From assembly GCA_023974075.1 (NCBI GenBank), contig JAMFTG010000158.1, positions 1 to 64,000 on the forward strand: DNA of 64,000 bases, read 5' to 3'. Each line of letters starts with the position of its first letter. Position 1 is the stretch's first letter. Positions 1 to 11,598 of the stretch are shown one piece after another. This stretch comes from Chaenocephalus aceratus (Eukaryota > Chordata > Actinopteri > Perciformes > Channichthyidae). The position numbers and the translations under genes are program-made. Below the pieces are notes generated by a model. The model ran no database searches and was not told the origin of the DNA. It saw only the letters and a list, made by a program, of their open reading frames with translations.

Positions 1-600
1 ATCCAGAGTAAGAGCAACATGAATATACAATAGTGTCATCAGCAGGTAGAAAATTGCATCTGATTACAAATATTATTTACATATAATAAAAAGAGCAAAG
101 GCCCCAAAATAGAGCCCTGTGGAACTCCCTTCTTCAAGGTGACAGGGTCAGAGACAGTACTACCCAACCTGACGCATTGAGTACGGTCGGTTAGATAACT
201 CTGAAACCAGCAAATGGCCTTATGACCGAAACGAGACATCAACATTACATTAGACATAATGTGGTGATCTACAGTGTCAAATGCTTTGGCCAGGTCAATA
301 AACAATGCAACACAAACAGATTTGTTATCCAAAGCAGCCTTAATATCGTCTAAGACTTTCAGACTGGCAGTCACAGTACTGTGCTTTGATCTGAATCCAG
401 ATTGCATAGGGTTAAGGATGTTGTGTGAATTTAAAAAAAGTTTTAGCTGAGTAGAAACTAGGGACTCAAGAATCTTTGATAACGCAGAAAGATTTGAGAT
501 AGGACGATAGTTATTTGACTCTGTGGGATCACCAGCTTTCAAGAGGGGCGATACCAGAGCTTGCTTCCACACAGCTGGCAATGTGTGAGTGGACAGGGAG
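1..600 (-). mobile_element. LINE reverse-transcriptase fragment (jockey/Rex-like)
   Basis: The minus strand encodes about 180 residues of a non-LTR retrotransposon reverse transcriptase. Visible RT blocks are NYRPISNLS, the first catalytic Asp block LFIDLAKAFDTVDH, and GVPQGSILGPLLFLLYVNNI. The second catalytic block (ADDTIVYS, around 20-45) lies in another frame, so a frameshift has broken the ORF just before it. The fragment also runs off the window start. It is a dead copy of a CR1/L2/Rex-like LINE. The clade is inferred from general motif spelling and not resolved. Confidence 0.85.
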
Positions 601-624
601 AGATTAAAAACTAAAGTTATGACT

Positions 625-1442
625 AGTGCACCACTTAGACTTAAGCCCTGTATGCGTTGCGCCCGGGTGTAACTTTTACGCCTATGGAGCAGGCGTAAAT
701 CGGAAAGACAGACTAGTATCCATAGTAACGTAAAACAGGCAAGAAGAATATTAACGATGGCAGGGCATCTTGTTTACATGTTTAACAATGAAAGGGCATT
801 AAGAAGAGAGAGTCGTCCGTGATCGAACAAACCCACTGGACATCTATTCAGACAGTGAACTGATAGAGGGGTTTCGTTTTGGCAGACAAGCCCTTTTTGA
901 TTTAATCGAGGAGATCTCCCCTCAACTCCAGCACGGATCAGACCGAAACGCTGCGCTCTCCCCAACCTTGCAGGTGCTGATTGCGCTCAGATTCTACGTG
1001 AACGGGGCCTTTCAAAAATACTGTGGGAGACATGATTAATGTTCATCGCACAACTGCATGTCGGGCTATAAGACAAGTTTCATTGGCCCTCCAGCACCGA
1101 TTTCTTTCTCCGTCAGTTCCCGCTGTAGCTCTGACAAATCCCTCTTTCTCTTTCGGGGTGTGGCCATTTGGGATTCCCCTTGAGTCATCGCTGACGCTGT
1201 GGGTGTGGGAATTCCCTCTTCTCTGCGGTCCTCTGAGTCTGTAAAATGGAAAAATGGCGTTGCTTGGCAACAATTACTGTTTCGCGTGTATTCACGTGGA
1301 CGCGCATCTTAAGACCAGGCGCAGCTAGGCCCGAGACTAGTCAGGCTTGGTGCACTCGGTGTAAATTCGAATCACTACGTCGGACGTAGCTAAGCCCGAC
1401 GTTAGAGTTAAGCCCTACTTTTTTACGCCCATCTGGTGCACT
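625..1442 (+). mobile_element. PIF/Harbinger element relic with HARBI1-like fragment
   Basis: The segment is bounded by a 9-bp inverted pair, AGTGCACCA at 625-633 and TGGTGCACT at 1434-1442. Inside, + strand frames spell a HARBI1-type transposase N-terminus: RDRTNPLDIYSDSELIEGF, then LIALRFYVNGAFQ, and the helix-turn-helix-like GDMINVHRTTACRAIRQV at 1024-1078. Frameshifts and stops interrupt it and the DDE nuclease core is missing. Family assignment rests on recalled similarity to HARBI1 proteins. No clear target duplication was found, so the exact ends are uncertain. Confidence 0.6.
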
Positions 1443-1479
1443 CCACTCCTGGAGTCCAATCAATGAGATGAGATTGGAG

Positions 1480-2075
1480 GTGTTGGTTAAAGCTGCCCTG
1501 CCCTATAAAAAATACACACCAGTTTTGAATTTGCTATTCTTAAGAAGCATTGCCAGATGTGAGCCATGCCTCGCACAAAAGAGCAGAAGACCTACGATGA
1601 AGAATGGTTGACTTGCATAAAGCTGGAAAGGGTTCCAAAAGTATTTCTAAAAGCCTTGATGCTCATCAGTCCGCGGTAAGACAAGTTGTCTATCCATGGA
1701 GAAGTTCAGCACTGTTGCTACTCTCCCTAGGAGTGGCCGTCCTGTAAAGATGACTGCAAGAGCACAGCGCAGAATGCTCAATGAGGTGAAGAAGAGTCCT
1801 CGAGTGTCAGCTAGAGACTTAAAGAAATCTCTGGCACATGCTAACATCTCTGTTGACGAATCTACGATACGTAAAACACTGAACAAGAATGGAGTTCATG
1901 GGAGGACACCACGGAGGAAGCCACTGCTGTCCAGAGAAAACATTGCTGCACGTTTGAAGTTTGCAAAAGAGCACCTGGATGTTCCACAGCACGACTGGCA
2001 ACATATTCTGTGGACAGATGAAACCAAAGTTGAGTTGTTTGGAAGGAACACGACGCTATGTGTGGAGAATCCAAA
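1480..2075 (+). pseudogene. Tc1/mariner transposase fragment
   Basis: The + strand ORF from 1696 gives about 120 residues typical of Tc1-like transposases: the paired-like DNA-binding region with [16 protein letters not shown], a second helix-turn-helix around SARDLKKSLAHANISVDEST, and the first catalytic Asp in ILWTDETKVELFG. The upstream frame at 1565-1690 carries the N-terminus (MPRTKEQKTYDEEWL) with a broken frame. Coding similarity stops near 2075, before the second Asp and the Glu/Asp, where an AC-rich stretch and a Rex1 LINE begin. It is truncated and cannot be active. Confidence 0.85.
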
Positions 2076-2149
2076 GGGTTCACATACTTTTTCTTGCAAC
2101 TGTATATCTATATAAACATATACACACATACACATATGCTCACACATCC

Positions 2150-2990
2150 ATACCAACATGCCCGCACATAATTGAAATGCAGTTTACAATATAAAAAACA
2201 CAGGGATGATATTTGGCATCTCTGATGTCGATCAGTTAATAAATTAATAAAACTATTAAAAAGTAGTGCAGTTGCAAAACAGTTTTTCAGTCGGTTTGTC
2301 CTTGATTGAATTGACCTGTAGCGTCTACCGAAGGGCAGAAGAGCAAACAGGAAGTGTCCAGGGTGTGAAGAGTCTGCAATTATTTTGCCTGCTCTGTTGA
2401 GGCAACGTTGGCTGAAGAGTTCCTCCAGAGAAGGCAGTGAGCAGCCGATGACCTTCTGGGCCGTGTTGATGAGCCTCTGAAGGGCTTTCCTGTCCTTTTC
2501 TGAGCAGCTGGCACACCACGTGGTTAGGCAATATGCCAGCACACTCTCTATGGAGCAGCGGTAGTAGAAAGACACCAGGAGCTTCTCCTCCAGGTTGTTT
2601 GTCCTGAGGAGGTGGAGTCGCTGCTGGGCCTTTTTCACAGATGTTGTGGTGTTGATAGACCGGGATAGATCTTCAGCAATGTGTGTGCCGAGGAACCTGA
2701 AGGCGGGAACCCTTTCCACACAGTTGCCGTTGATGTACAGTCGATCTGGTGTTCTGCTGTTTTTCCTGAAGTCTATAATGAGTTATTTTGTTTTTATGGA
2801 GTTCAGAACAAGGTTATGATCTGAACACCACACTGCCAGTCTCTGGATTTCATCCCTGTAGGCTGACTCCTCTCCTCTTGTGATCAGTCCAACCACAGTT
2901 GTGTCGTCCGCAAACTTAAACGATGGTGTTGGTGGGGTGAGTGGGGGCACAGTCATAGGTGTACAGGGAGTAGAGCATGGGGCTCAGCAC
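2150..2990 (-). mobile_element. Rex1/Babar-type LINE, 3' part of RT
   Basis: The minus strand contains the second catalytic block FADDTTVVGLITRGEE (about 2885-2915), a palm/thumb stretch, and the Rex1 C-terminal signature FRFLGTHIAEDLSRSINTT, followed by KKAQQRLHLLR and AQKVIGCSLPSLEEL. At least one in-frame stop lies around 2785. It is the 3' half of a Rex1 LINE. A 5' linker piece of the same family and orientation lies at 3913-4110, with the RT core between them missing. Confidence 0.8.
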
Positions 2991-3379
2991 TAGGGTTGCA
3001 AAGGGGCGGAACGTTTCCATGGGAAGTTAAGCTGGGATTTTGGAAATATTCAATGCAAAATTAAACAAAAAACATGACATTTCAACAGATTTTTTTAATT
3101 TTAATTTTTTAAAGTAGAACAGAACAATTTTTAATTATGTTATTGAACAATTATTTGTTTCATTGAAGAACGAAAACAGGAATGTTGAGTTAAATATTAC
3201 TCATCTGTGCATGTGATGGAGGAATGCACAGTGCCTGTAGGGGGTGTGGTCTCAATAGCCATCAAATGAAGTTTTATTTATATAACACATTTATAAACGA
3301 TTTTTGGTCGAGCCAAAGTGCTGTACATATAATAAAAATAGCCTACAGTAGAGACACTTTACAGCAAATACAACAGCAC

Positions 3380-3690
3380 AGATTGTTCAGAATATCAGTA
3401 TGAAGAAAACGACACCCTCTGTCCTTAGACCCTCTGTCCTCAGACCCTCTGTCCTCAGACCCTCTGTCCTTAGACCCTCTGTCCTTAGACCCTCACATTG
3501 TACAAGGAAAAACTTCCAGAGAAATGGAGAAACCTCAGGGAGAGCAAAGAGGAGGGATCCCTCTCCCAGGACGGACAGACGTGCAATAGATGCTGTGTGT
3601 AAATCGAAGAGATAATACATTTTACAGCATATCGACCGAATGTTAGGAAATGCATGTGTCTGTAATAAGAAGATGATGCAGCCATGCAGT
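3380..3690 (-). mobile_element. L2 LINE 3'-UTR fragment (-)
   Basis: Read on the minus strand, this matches the 3' untranslated tail of the L2 element ending at 46639: the stretch around the TCCTGGGAGAGGGATCCCTC motif, then the leucine-poor tail with GAGGGTCTAAGGACAGAGGG and the ATACTGATATTCTG motif. It shows that this L2 lineage has several copies in the window. Confidence 0.75.
3416..3491. repeat. 15-bp minisatellite, about five copies
   Basis: A 15-bp unit (CCTCTGTCCTTAGAC, with one T/C variant) is repeated about five times inside the L2 3' tail. The full-length L2 at 46515-46530 has only one copy of this unit, so the expansion happened locally after insertion. Confidence 0.9.
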
Positions 3691-3912
3691 AAGCAGTGTG
3701 CTATGGCATGGATATTCAAGTGTACTTGAATGGCATCTGTTTGTTTTAGTCAAGATTATGCTAAAATATACTTTCCCCAACTATGTTTAAGTTCCCTATG
3801 AAGAGCCAACCTTCAATTTTGAAAATTCCCAGTTTATTCCCAAACATTTCTGTTTATTTCCATTAATTCCCATGGAAAGTTTCCATCTTTGAAAATTCCC
3901 GGAATGTTGCAG

Positions 3913-4110
3913 ATCTTTGTGAAGATAAGTTGGTCTGCAAACTCCTCCAATACCCTTCCCGTCACGCCATCAGGGCCTGCAGCTTTCCTCGGGTTCACCG
4001 CTCTGAGCACACCCCTCACATCATGCAGTGAGGGTATGACTGTTGGATGCTGGTGAGGTTGTTGTGTCCGTCTCTACTGCATTGACCTCAAAACGAGCAA
4101 AGAAACAGAA
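3913..4110 (-). mobile_element. Rex1 LINE fragment, EN-RT linker
   Basis: The minus strand reads MRGVLRAVNPRKAAGPDGVTG followed by RVLEEFADQL, the well-known linker between endonuclease and RT of Rex1-like LINEs (the PRKAAGPDG motif). It probably belongs to the same insertion as 2150-2990. Confidence 0.75.
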
Positions 4111-4180
4111 CGCACACTCATTTCCCTAAGCATGTTTAACGCACACTCATTTCCCTAAGCATGTTTAACGCACACTCATT
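4111..4180. repeat. 29-bp tandem repeat, about 2.4 copies
   Basis: The unit starting CGCACACTCATTTCCCTAAG recurs at 4111, 4140 and 4169, an exact 29-bp period. Confidence 0.9.
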
Positions 4181-4837
4181 TTACTCTGCTGCCTTCCAGA
4201 TATTTGCCACGCGGTGTCCAAATAACGATATATCATCTCTCACATCTCCACTACTCTTAATACAAATGTTTCACTTCTCATATTTCCAGCTTCTTGTTAT
4301 ACAGACTGCTACTATTTAATAAAAAGTAATTAAGTACACACATATATTTAAGCAAACTCACATCTGGACACTAGGAACACAGGTTACTTCAATACAAGGC
4401 ACAGGCACTTAATGATCTCATGCATGGAAGTGTAATATGCACAGATTAACAAATAGGACCGCTAAGTGTAAACAAGGTAAATATAGCTAATGCTAGCTGT
4501 ACAATAAGCATGTAGCCTACAGGCTAACACTAGCATGTATGCTAACGCTACCGTGTATGCTAACGCTAGCGCGAATGCTAACGCCAATGCTAGCGCGAAT
4601 GTTAACGCATTTACTCATTGTGTTTAAACATCTCCAAATATCATTACATACACACAATACATGTTACTAATCCAGTGTAGTGTAAAGCTTACACTTACAC
4701 TTAGTGCTTTCTGACGGACTTGACACTTTTACTCTTCAGGTTGCATAGGGAAAATTAGGTTCTTATTATACATCCATGGTCTACTCACATTAAGAAGCTT
4801 TCTTATCATTATAAAACCATGTTTCCTTCTCTTTCAG
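4181..4837. other. NLR upstream region with GCTAAC/GCTAGC-rich patch
   Basis: No coding exon could be supported here. Between about 4480 and 4615 there is a degenerate array of GCTAAC and GCTAGC-type words with palindromic character. The NLR start codon and any upstream exon are not visible. They may lie here in a form too short to recognise, or outside the window. Confidence 0.5.
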
Positions 4838-6653
4838 CAGATAGGGATCTTCAGGATGTTTTCCATGAACATAAGACCTGTCTGAGGAGGAGATGTGAAC
4901 GTGTGACTGAAGGAACTGATCAAAGTAAAACCCTCCTCAACAGCATCTTCACTGAGCTCTACATCACACAAGGACAGAGTGAAGAGATTAATACCCAACA
5001 TGAGGTGAAGCAGCTGGAGAGAGACTCAAAGAAAAAGCCCTTCTATGACACCCGAATTAAGTGCCATGACATCTTTAAAGCCTTACCCGATCAACAGAAA
5101 CACATTAGAGTGGTTATGACGAACGGCATCGCTGGTGTTGGAAAAACCTTCTCAGTGCAGAAGTTCACTCTGGACTGGGCCGAGGGTTTGGAAAGCAAAG
5201 ATGTCAGTCTGGTGATCCCGCTCTCCTTCAGGGAGCTGAACCTGATCAAAGGTGAGCAGTACAGTCTTCTCAGGGTGCTCCATGTTTTCCATCCAACCTT
5301 ACAGAAGGTCACAGCAGAGCAGCTGGCTGTCTGCAAAGTGCTGTTCATCTTTGACGGCCTGGATGAAAGCAGACTTTCTCTGGACTTCAGAAAGAAGAAG
5401 GTTGTGTCTGATGTCTCACAGCAGTCCTCAGTCAACGTGCTGCTGACAAACCTCATCAGGGGGAAGCTGCTTCCCTCAGCTCTAGTCTGGATAACTTCCA
5501 GGCCTGCAGCTTCCAATCAGATCCCTCCTGAGTGTGTGGACAGGGTAACAGAAGTAAGAGGCTTCACTGATACCCAAACAGAGGAGTACTTCAGGAGGAG
5601 ATCGAGTGATGAAAACCTGTCCAGCAGAATCATCTCTCACATCAAGAGCTCCAGGAGCCTCCACATCATGTGTCTGATCCCAGTCTTCTGCTGGATCACT
5701 GCTGCAGTTCTGGACCACATGTTGACTACAGACCAGAGAGGAGAGCTGCCCAAGACCCTCACCGAAATGTATGCACACTTCCTGCTGGTCCAGACAAAGA
5801 GGAAGAAGCAGAAGTATGAAGCGGGACATGAGACGAGTCAACAGCAGCTGACAGAGGCTGACAGGGAGCTTCTTCTGAAGCTGGGGAGGCTGGCGTTTGA
5901 ACATCTGGAGAAAGGAGACATCATGTTCTACCAAGAAGACCTGCAGCGCTGTGGTCTTGGTGTCACCGAGGCCTTGGTGCACTCAGGAGTTTGTACAGAG
6001 ATCTTCAAAAGAGAGAGTGTGATCTTCCAGAAAACAGTCTACTGCTTTGTTCATCTGAGCATTCAGGAGTTTCTGGCTGCTGTCTACATGTTGCACTGCT
6101 ACACCAACAGAGACACAAAGGTACTGAAGGACTTCCTGCAGGGAGACTGGCCCTATGAGACCATTGATAGTATTGATCAGGGTTACCCATCCTTGGATGT
6201 CTTCCTGGAAGGAGCCATGAAGAAATCACTCGAAAGTAAAAATGGCCACCTGGACCTGTTTGGACGCTTTCTCCACGGCCTCTCTCTGGAGTCCAACCAG
6301 AGACTGTTAGGAGGCCTGCTGGGTCGCACAGACAACAGTCCAGAAATCACTCAGAGAGCCATCAGCAACCTGAAGAAGATGAGCAGTCATAAAATCTCCC
6401 CCGACAGGAGCATCAACATCTTCCACTGTCTGACAGAGATGAAGGACCACTCAGTTCATCAGGAGATCACAGAGTTCCTGAAGTCAGAGAACAGATCAGA
6501 GGAGGAGCTCTCTGATATCCACTGCTCTGCCCTGGCGGACATGCTGCAGATGTCAGAGGAGGTTCTGGATGAGTTGGACCTGAATAAATACAGAACATCA
6601 TTGGAGGGACGACTGAGACTGTTTCCAGCTGTGAGGAACTGCAGAAAGGCTGT
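4838..6653 (+). CDS. FISNA-NACHT exon of a fish NLRC3-like receptor
   Basis: This is the large exon of a teleost-expanded NLR, a cytosolic pattern sensor. It starts with the FISNA-type segment [20 protein letters not shown], then a spacer, then the NACHT ATPase: Walker A GIAGVGKT at 5125-5148, a conserved WAEG segment after it, and Walker [13 protein letters not shown] near 5335-5370. The winged-helix/superhelical part follows, including [16 protein letters not shown]. It is open for its whole length. The acceptor is the TTTCAG at 4832-4837 (a CAGCAG acceptor, so the start could be three bases later). The donor GTAAGT begins at 6654 and leaves two bases (GT) that join the next exon in phase. 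There is no PYD or CARD upstream within view. Exon length and architecture match fish NLR-C/NLRC3-like genes, and the exact orthologue cannot be named. Confidence 0.92.
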
Positions 6654-7131
6654 GTAAGTACATATGTGATTAACTTTATAAATAGGTGTAGAAGTTTAGT
6701 TTTTCAATCAAACATGTTTACTGTTTAATATATTGTTAGAGCAAAATTGAATTATCAGAGTTATTCGATTTATAATAAATGTAACATTTTACAGAATGTT
6801 TACTTTACTACACGTGCAGACCCAGTCAAATAAATGAAGGACTTTAGAGGCTTTGGATCGGCTTTTATCACATCATCATTTGATCACATCGTATAAAAGT
6901 ATTTTACAGGTGTCAGTGAATACAGTCATTATTAAATGAGACACTCACATAACACCTGATTTGGTTTTTACCAAACAATAGCTCCTCCAGGAAGACAATG
7001 CATCAATAATATATGAAATGGCCCAACAGCTAATGTTATTTCTGAAAATGGTTATGTAATATTTACATCAATACAACAATATCTTTCTAATGTTTACAAT
7101 ATCACATTTCTTCATATTTGTTTCATGACAG
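6654..7131 (+). other. NLR intron, no recognised features
   Basis: An AT-rich intron between the NACHT exon and the first LRR exon. The donor GTAAGT is at 6654 and the acceptor CAG ends at 7131. Nothing else was recognised. Confidence 0.7.
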
Positions 7132-7305
7132 TTTTTCTGGCTGTGTAGTCTCAGAGACTCACTGTGAAGTCGTGGCTTCAGCTCTGGAGTCTAACCCCTC
7201 CCATATGAGAGAGCTGGACATGAGTTACAACACTGTGAAGGACTCAGGCGTGGAGCAGCTGTGTTCTGGACTAAAGAGTTCAAACTGTAGACTGGAGACG
7301 CTGCG
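7132..7305 (+). CDS. NLR LRR exon 1 (174 bp)
   Basis: A 58-codon leucine-rich-repeat exon in phase with the NACHT exon (GT plus T gives Val). It reads [20 protein letters not shown], then an LRR core [13 protein letters not shown] (here [19 protein letters not shown]) and ends CRLETLR. This is the NLRC3/RNI-type LRR of about 28 residues, two per exon. The acceptor is at 7129-7131 and the donor is GTTAGT at 7306. It is the most divergent of the six LRR exons, as expected for the first one. Confidence 0.88.
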
Positions 7306-7672
7306 GTTAGTTCACTGACTGCAGCCGTTTATTTTTTATTTGATTTTAAGAATTTCAATGTTTTCATATTTGTTCTGTTTTTCCAAAGCTTAACAAAAAG
7401 CAAAAAGAGAACATCTTTTCCATGATTCACTGAAGATGATACTGATGAGCTGTGGGATATAAATGAGGTAGTCAAAGGTCTGATGATAGAGAGTTGGAGC
7501 TTGGATCATTTGGTGTGGCTGCTACCACATTTTATTTTGCAGAAACACTGTTCGAACTTCAAAACATTCATGTCCATCAGGAAATGTGTGCTATTACTCC
7601 TGACACTCATAACTCCAGAGATATTATCCATAATTAATGTAATATTGGGTGTATAAGTCTTCATCTTTCTGT

Positions 7673-7900
7673 AGCCCTGGGGCGGCTTAGCTCAGTGGGT
7701 TTGTGCACTGATCCTTAGATCAGGTGAGTCTGGCCCAATCCTTGGAAAATACACTTCCCCCCAAATTGCTCCTGTGGGAATGGCAGCTTAGCATATAGCA
7801 TTCACACCGCAACCTCTTCAGGAATGACATTCTCTAGTTATATTGGTTAGGATCCCCTGCGCCACAGTCGCCCTTGCTGATCTTTATTTGGTTCCCTTTC
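7673..7900 (+). mobile_element. tRNA-derived SINE fragment in NLR intron
   Basis: The head contains an A-box-like word TTAGCTCAGTGGG at 7687-7699 and, about 35 bases later, a degraded B box. It looks like an old tRNA-headed SINE on the + strand. It is not a functional tRNA gene because no complete cloverleaf is present. Confidence 0.5.
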
Positions 7901-8077
7901 ATCTTAGTGTATTTTCACAAATAATATATAGAATATTGATATAATGATGATCCTCAAGAACAGGGTAAAGCTCATTGATAAGGTCAAAGTAATGTTGAGA
8001 TTCACATTTAAAACCTGAACACATCTGATGGATTATAAAAATATCTTTTTCAAAATCATGTTTTTTTCTTTATTCAG

Positions 8078-8251
8078 ACTGAGTCTCTGCAGGATGTCAG
8101 AGATCAGCTGTGCTGCTCTGGCCTCCGCTCTGAGGTCCAACCCCTCCCATCTGAGAGATCTGAACCTGAGTTACAACAAGCTGCAGGATTCAGGAGTGAA
8201 GCAGCTAAGTGATCTTCTGGAGAGTCCAGACTGCAGACTGGAGACTCTCAG
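8078..8251 (+). CDS. NLR LRR exon 2 (174 bp)
   Basis: A 174-bp phase-2 exon. The acceptor TTATTCAG ends at 8077 and the donor GTCAGT starts at 8252. It encodes [20 protein letters not shown], then [20 protein letters not shown] and a terminal CRLETLR, i.e. two RNI-type leucine-rich repeats with the consensus LxxLxLSYNxLxDSGV. It joins in frame to the exons on both sides (AG plus A gives Arg). LRR exons of this kind form the ligand-sensing or regulatory solenoid of NLRs. Exon and immediate flanking intron are copied in the following exons, so the array grew by tandem duplication. Confidence 0.93.
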
Positions 8252-8824
8252 GTCAGTTCTCCATCTTTTATATTTTTCTGTGCTGAGATTAATATGTGAG
8301 AGATGAGTTGAGACTGCAGACTGATTTATACTAATCCACACTGACAACCTTAATGCTAAAGTCTATTCTCTTTTTCTGTGGTTTAGTTAATTGACCATGG
8401 CAAAGCTATGTTGATCTTCAAATTTTAAATATCACAAGAAATATCATACACTGAATGATTCACTCTGAATAACCTAATTCAGAATAACACGCACCTCAAA
8501 AATACACCCCATGAACACACAACAGTACTTATGTTCACTGAGTTCATACGGTGGCAGTGAGTGTATGGTGAAAATGTTGGCATGTAAAGTGGGAATGCAA
8601 GCTTTTAAAAACCTTTTTGTTTTATTATTCTTATTCTATTTATCAAATGTTTTTATATTTGGATTCCAGACTTGAGTGCACCTGAATTTCATTGTATATT
8701 TGTACAATGGCAATACAGTATCTATTCTATTCCAATCAGAGCTGTTTTTCATTTATTGTATCTTAAAAGTTTTTAAACAGTTTCAAGTTTTCACTTTCTG
8801 AACTCCTATATTTTCTTTATTCAG

Positions 8825-8998
8825 ACTGAGGGACTGCAGTTTGTCAGAGATCAGCTGTGCTTCTCTGGCCTCAGCTTTGAAGTCCAAACACTCCCATCTG
8901 AGAACGCTGGACCTGAAAGACAACGATCTGCAGGATTCAGGAGTGAAGCAGCTGAGTGATCTTCTGGAGAGTCCAGACTGCAGACTGGAGACTCTCAA
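8825..8998 (+). CDS. NLR LRR exon 3 (174 bp)
   Basis: Same module as the previous exon and phase-identical. It encodes [40 protein letters not shown] and CRLETLK. The donor GTCAGT starts at 8999 after AA, so the junction codon becomes Lys instead of Arg. The predicted solvent-exposed LRR position differs from exon 2 (LDLKDN versus LNLSYN), which is where LRR paralogous modules usually vary. Confidence 0.93.
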
Positions 8999-9648
8999 GT
9001 CAGTTCTCCGTCTTTTACTTCTATGCTGAGATTAGTGAGATGAGTTGAGACTGCAGACGTCAGGCTGATTTATACTGATCCACTTTGAAAACATGAATGC
9101 TAAAGTCTATTTTCTTCTTCTGGTTTAGTTCATTGACCGTGGCAGAGCAATGTTGATCTTCAAATTTAAATATCACAAGAAATATCATACACATAATTCA
9201 CTCCGAATCACCTGAAATTCACATTCTCCTTTTTCTTTTTAAATATATTTTATACAAATACAGAAATAATTGAATATAGATTGTTATTAAAAATACAAAA
9301 CACTAAGAAATATATTACTATTATTTGCTTTTCCCCAAAATGTTTATGAAGCTACATAATGCTTATACTTAATAATTAGTTTAAACTGAAGTTTCTTTGA
9401 TTTTATGACTCAACTATTCCTAAAACATTTCTTCACAATTCATCCTTACACATTTGGCATTTTGAGTTGATTTGGTTTGTGTAGATGGAGCAATTTTTAG
9501 GATGTGAAGTTACCACTTGTGTTTGTCCTTTATATTAATCAGAGCTGTTTTTCATTGTTTGTATCTTAAAGTTTTAAACAATTTTGAGTTTTCACTTTCT
9601 TAACTCTTACATTCTCATCTTCTCCAGCGCTAAACAAATGATTGAACC

Positions 9649-9860
<212 letters not shown>

Positions 9861-9891
9861 ACTTTCTAAACTTACATCATGTTTTCTTTCT

Positions 9892-10661
9892 GCTCCGGCA
9901 GTGGCTCAGTCAGTAGGGGCTTGGACTGTGAACCGTATGGTTGCCGGCATAGGCAGATTTTGCGGGGGGCATTGCCCCCCCTAGTGGCTGAAATATGTTA
10001 CAGCATTACTACGTCGAAAACTGTTCCAATACAAATATTTCGTATATCAATATTTTAATAAGGTAGGACACTGGTTAATAATATTGTAGCGTGTTCAAGT
10101 AACCAAGGGATGTAGTAGTTATCAAATAAGTATAAGATGTGCACATTTATGATACGTTTTACAGTTATGTAATGCACTGTTGTTGGGGGGAGAGACCGCC
10201 CCTTCCATATGAGGAAGTGTGTACGGCGGGCATGGAAAAGTCATACTCAGTGCGGTGAACGCTGGCTTTATTGCTACTGTATCCGTAGCCCCCCACGCAA
10301 TAGTTGGGACTGTGTACTGACGTCAGTAAAAAAGGTTTGCCCCCCCAAGCACAAATGTCAAACTCCGCCTATGGTTGCCAGTGTTAAGTCCCCGTACAGC
10401 CCTTCAAATTGAGTGTGGACTGCTACTTGGAGAGGTCCCAGTTCACCTCCTGCCCTGCCGTGGCACCCTTGAGCAAGGCACCGGACACCCTTCCCCCCTC
10501 ACTCCCATTGCTCCCCGGGCGGTGTACAATAGCTGCCCACTGCTCCTAGTACTAGACTCCTGGTACTAGGATGGGGTAAAAGCAGAGAACACATTTCGCT
10601 GTGTGTGCTCACTGTGCTGTGTGCATGAATGTGTGACAAATAAAGAGGGTTTCATCCTCTG
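9892..10661 (+). mobile_element. tRNA-headed SINE split by a nested DNA element
   Basis: The left part (9892-9945) is a SINE head with an A-box-like GTGGCTCAGTCAGTAGG. The right part (10373-10661) continues with the B-box region, the widespread fish SINE body (CCCTTGAGCAAGGCACCG, GCTGCCCACTGCTCC) and a tail ending TGTGACAAATAAAG. The two halves are separated by a nested insert at 9946-10372. Confidence 0.8.
9946..10372. mobile_element. Non-autonomous DNA element nested in SINE
   Basis: A 427-bp insert whose ends carry an imperfect inverted repeat (ATAGGCAGATTTTG at 9949; its partner ATAGGCGGAGTTTG reads inward from 10372 on the minus strand). The SINE words GGTTGCC at 9939-9945 and 10373-10379 flank it as a short direct repeat, consistent with a target duplication of roughly 7-10 bp. 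This resembles a hAT-type MITE. The family is not certain. Confidence 0.6.
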
Positions 10662-10682
10662 ACTCGCTTCTATTTTATTCAG

Positions 10683-10856
10683 ACTGAGGGACTGCAGGTT
10701 GTCAGAGATCAGCTGTGCTTCTCTGGCCTCAGCTCTGAAGTCCAAACACTCCCATCTGAGAAAGCTGGACCTGAAAGACAATAAGCTGCAGGATTCAGGA
10801 GTGAAGCAGTTGTGTGTCCTTCTGGAGAGTCCAGACTGCAGACTGGAGACTCTCAG
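10683..10856 (+). CDS. NLR LRR exon 4 (174 bp)
   Basis: A phase-2 LRR exon identical in length and frame to its neighbours: [55 protein letters not shown]. The acceptor ends at 10682 (TTTTATTCAG) and the donor GTCAGT starts at 10857. It is closest to exon 3 (shared SKHSHLR and LDLKDN), suggesting the two derive from a recent exon duplication. The preceding intron ends in SINE sequence only about 20 bases before the acceptor, so the polypyrimidine tract is unusually close to a transposon tail. Confidence 0.92.
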
Positions 10857-11598
10857 GTCAGTCCTCCATATTTTACTTCGATGCTAAGATTAGTTCGTGA
10901 GAGTTGTTTTGACACTGTGCTGCAGAGTCTGATGTTACACTGATCCAAACTGAGCATCTTAATGCTGAAGTATATTTTCTTTTTCTATGGTTTTATTATT
11001 TGACCGTGGCAGAGCAATAATGATCTTTACATTTAAATATAACATGAAATATCATACACTGCATAATTTCCTCTGAATCACCTGAAATGTACAATCTCCT
11101 TATTTAGAAATATATTACAAATATAGAAACATTGAATATAGATTTTTATTAAAACTATCAAATACGAACAAATACATTTGTTGCTTTTTCCAATATTTTT
11201 ATGAAGCTACTTGATACTTATACTCAATAATTAGTTTACATTAAATATGCTTTGATTTTATGACTGCACTATTCCTAAATAAATATTCTAGATGTTATTC
11301 ACATTACTTTTAAATTCACCCTAAAATATTTGAAAACATTGGGATTTTGATTTGAATATGTTTCTGTTAGTATAGTTTAGAATGGGAAGTTACCACTTTT
11401 ATATTACATAGATTAAAGTAGTGTCATATATAAAATAATAAGAGCTCTTGTTTTGTGTCAAACTGTTTTTAAATATTTTCGAGTTTTCACTTTCTGATCT
11501 CCTACATTCTCAACTTCTCCTGCTTTAAACAAATTATTAAACCAATTATTTTCTATCAAGAACATTGTTTTCTAAAGTCATGTTTTTTCTTTATTCAG

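Larger units (their letters stand above)
2990..3913. mobile_element. hAT-like non-autonomous repeat with nested L2 tail
   Basis: Both ends carry the GTTGCAA and TTTCCATGGGAA motifs in inverted order, near 2993-3035 and 3790-3913. I associate these with a common fish hAT-type non-autonomous repeat. The element sits between two Rex1 pieces of the same orientation, so it probably inserted into a Rex1 copy that also lost sequence. An L2 3' untranslated tail on the minus strand lies inside it at about 3260-3720. No target-site duplication could be identified. Confidence 0.45.

Noticed and set aside
7687..7740. tRNA gene from A-box and B-box words (also 9892-9945 and 16443-16512)
   Set aside because: No full cloverleaf; each is followed by a SINE body or lies in decayed repeat sequence.
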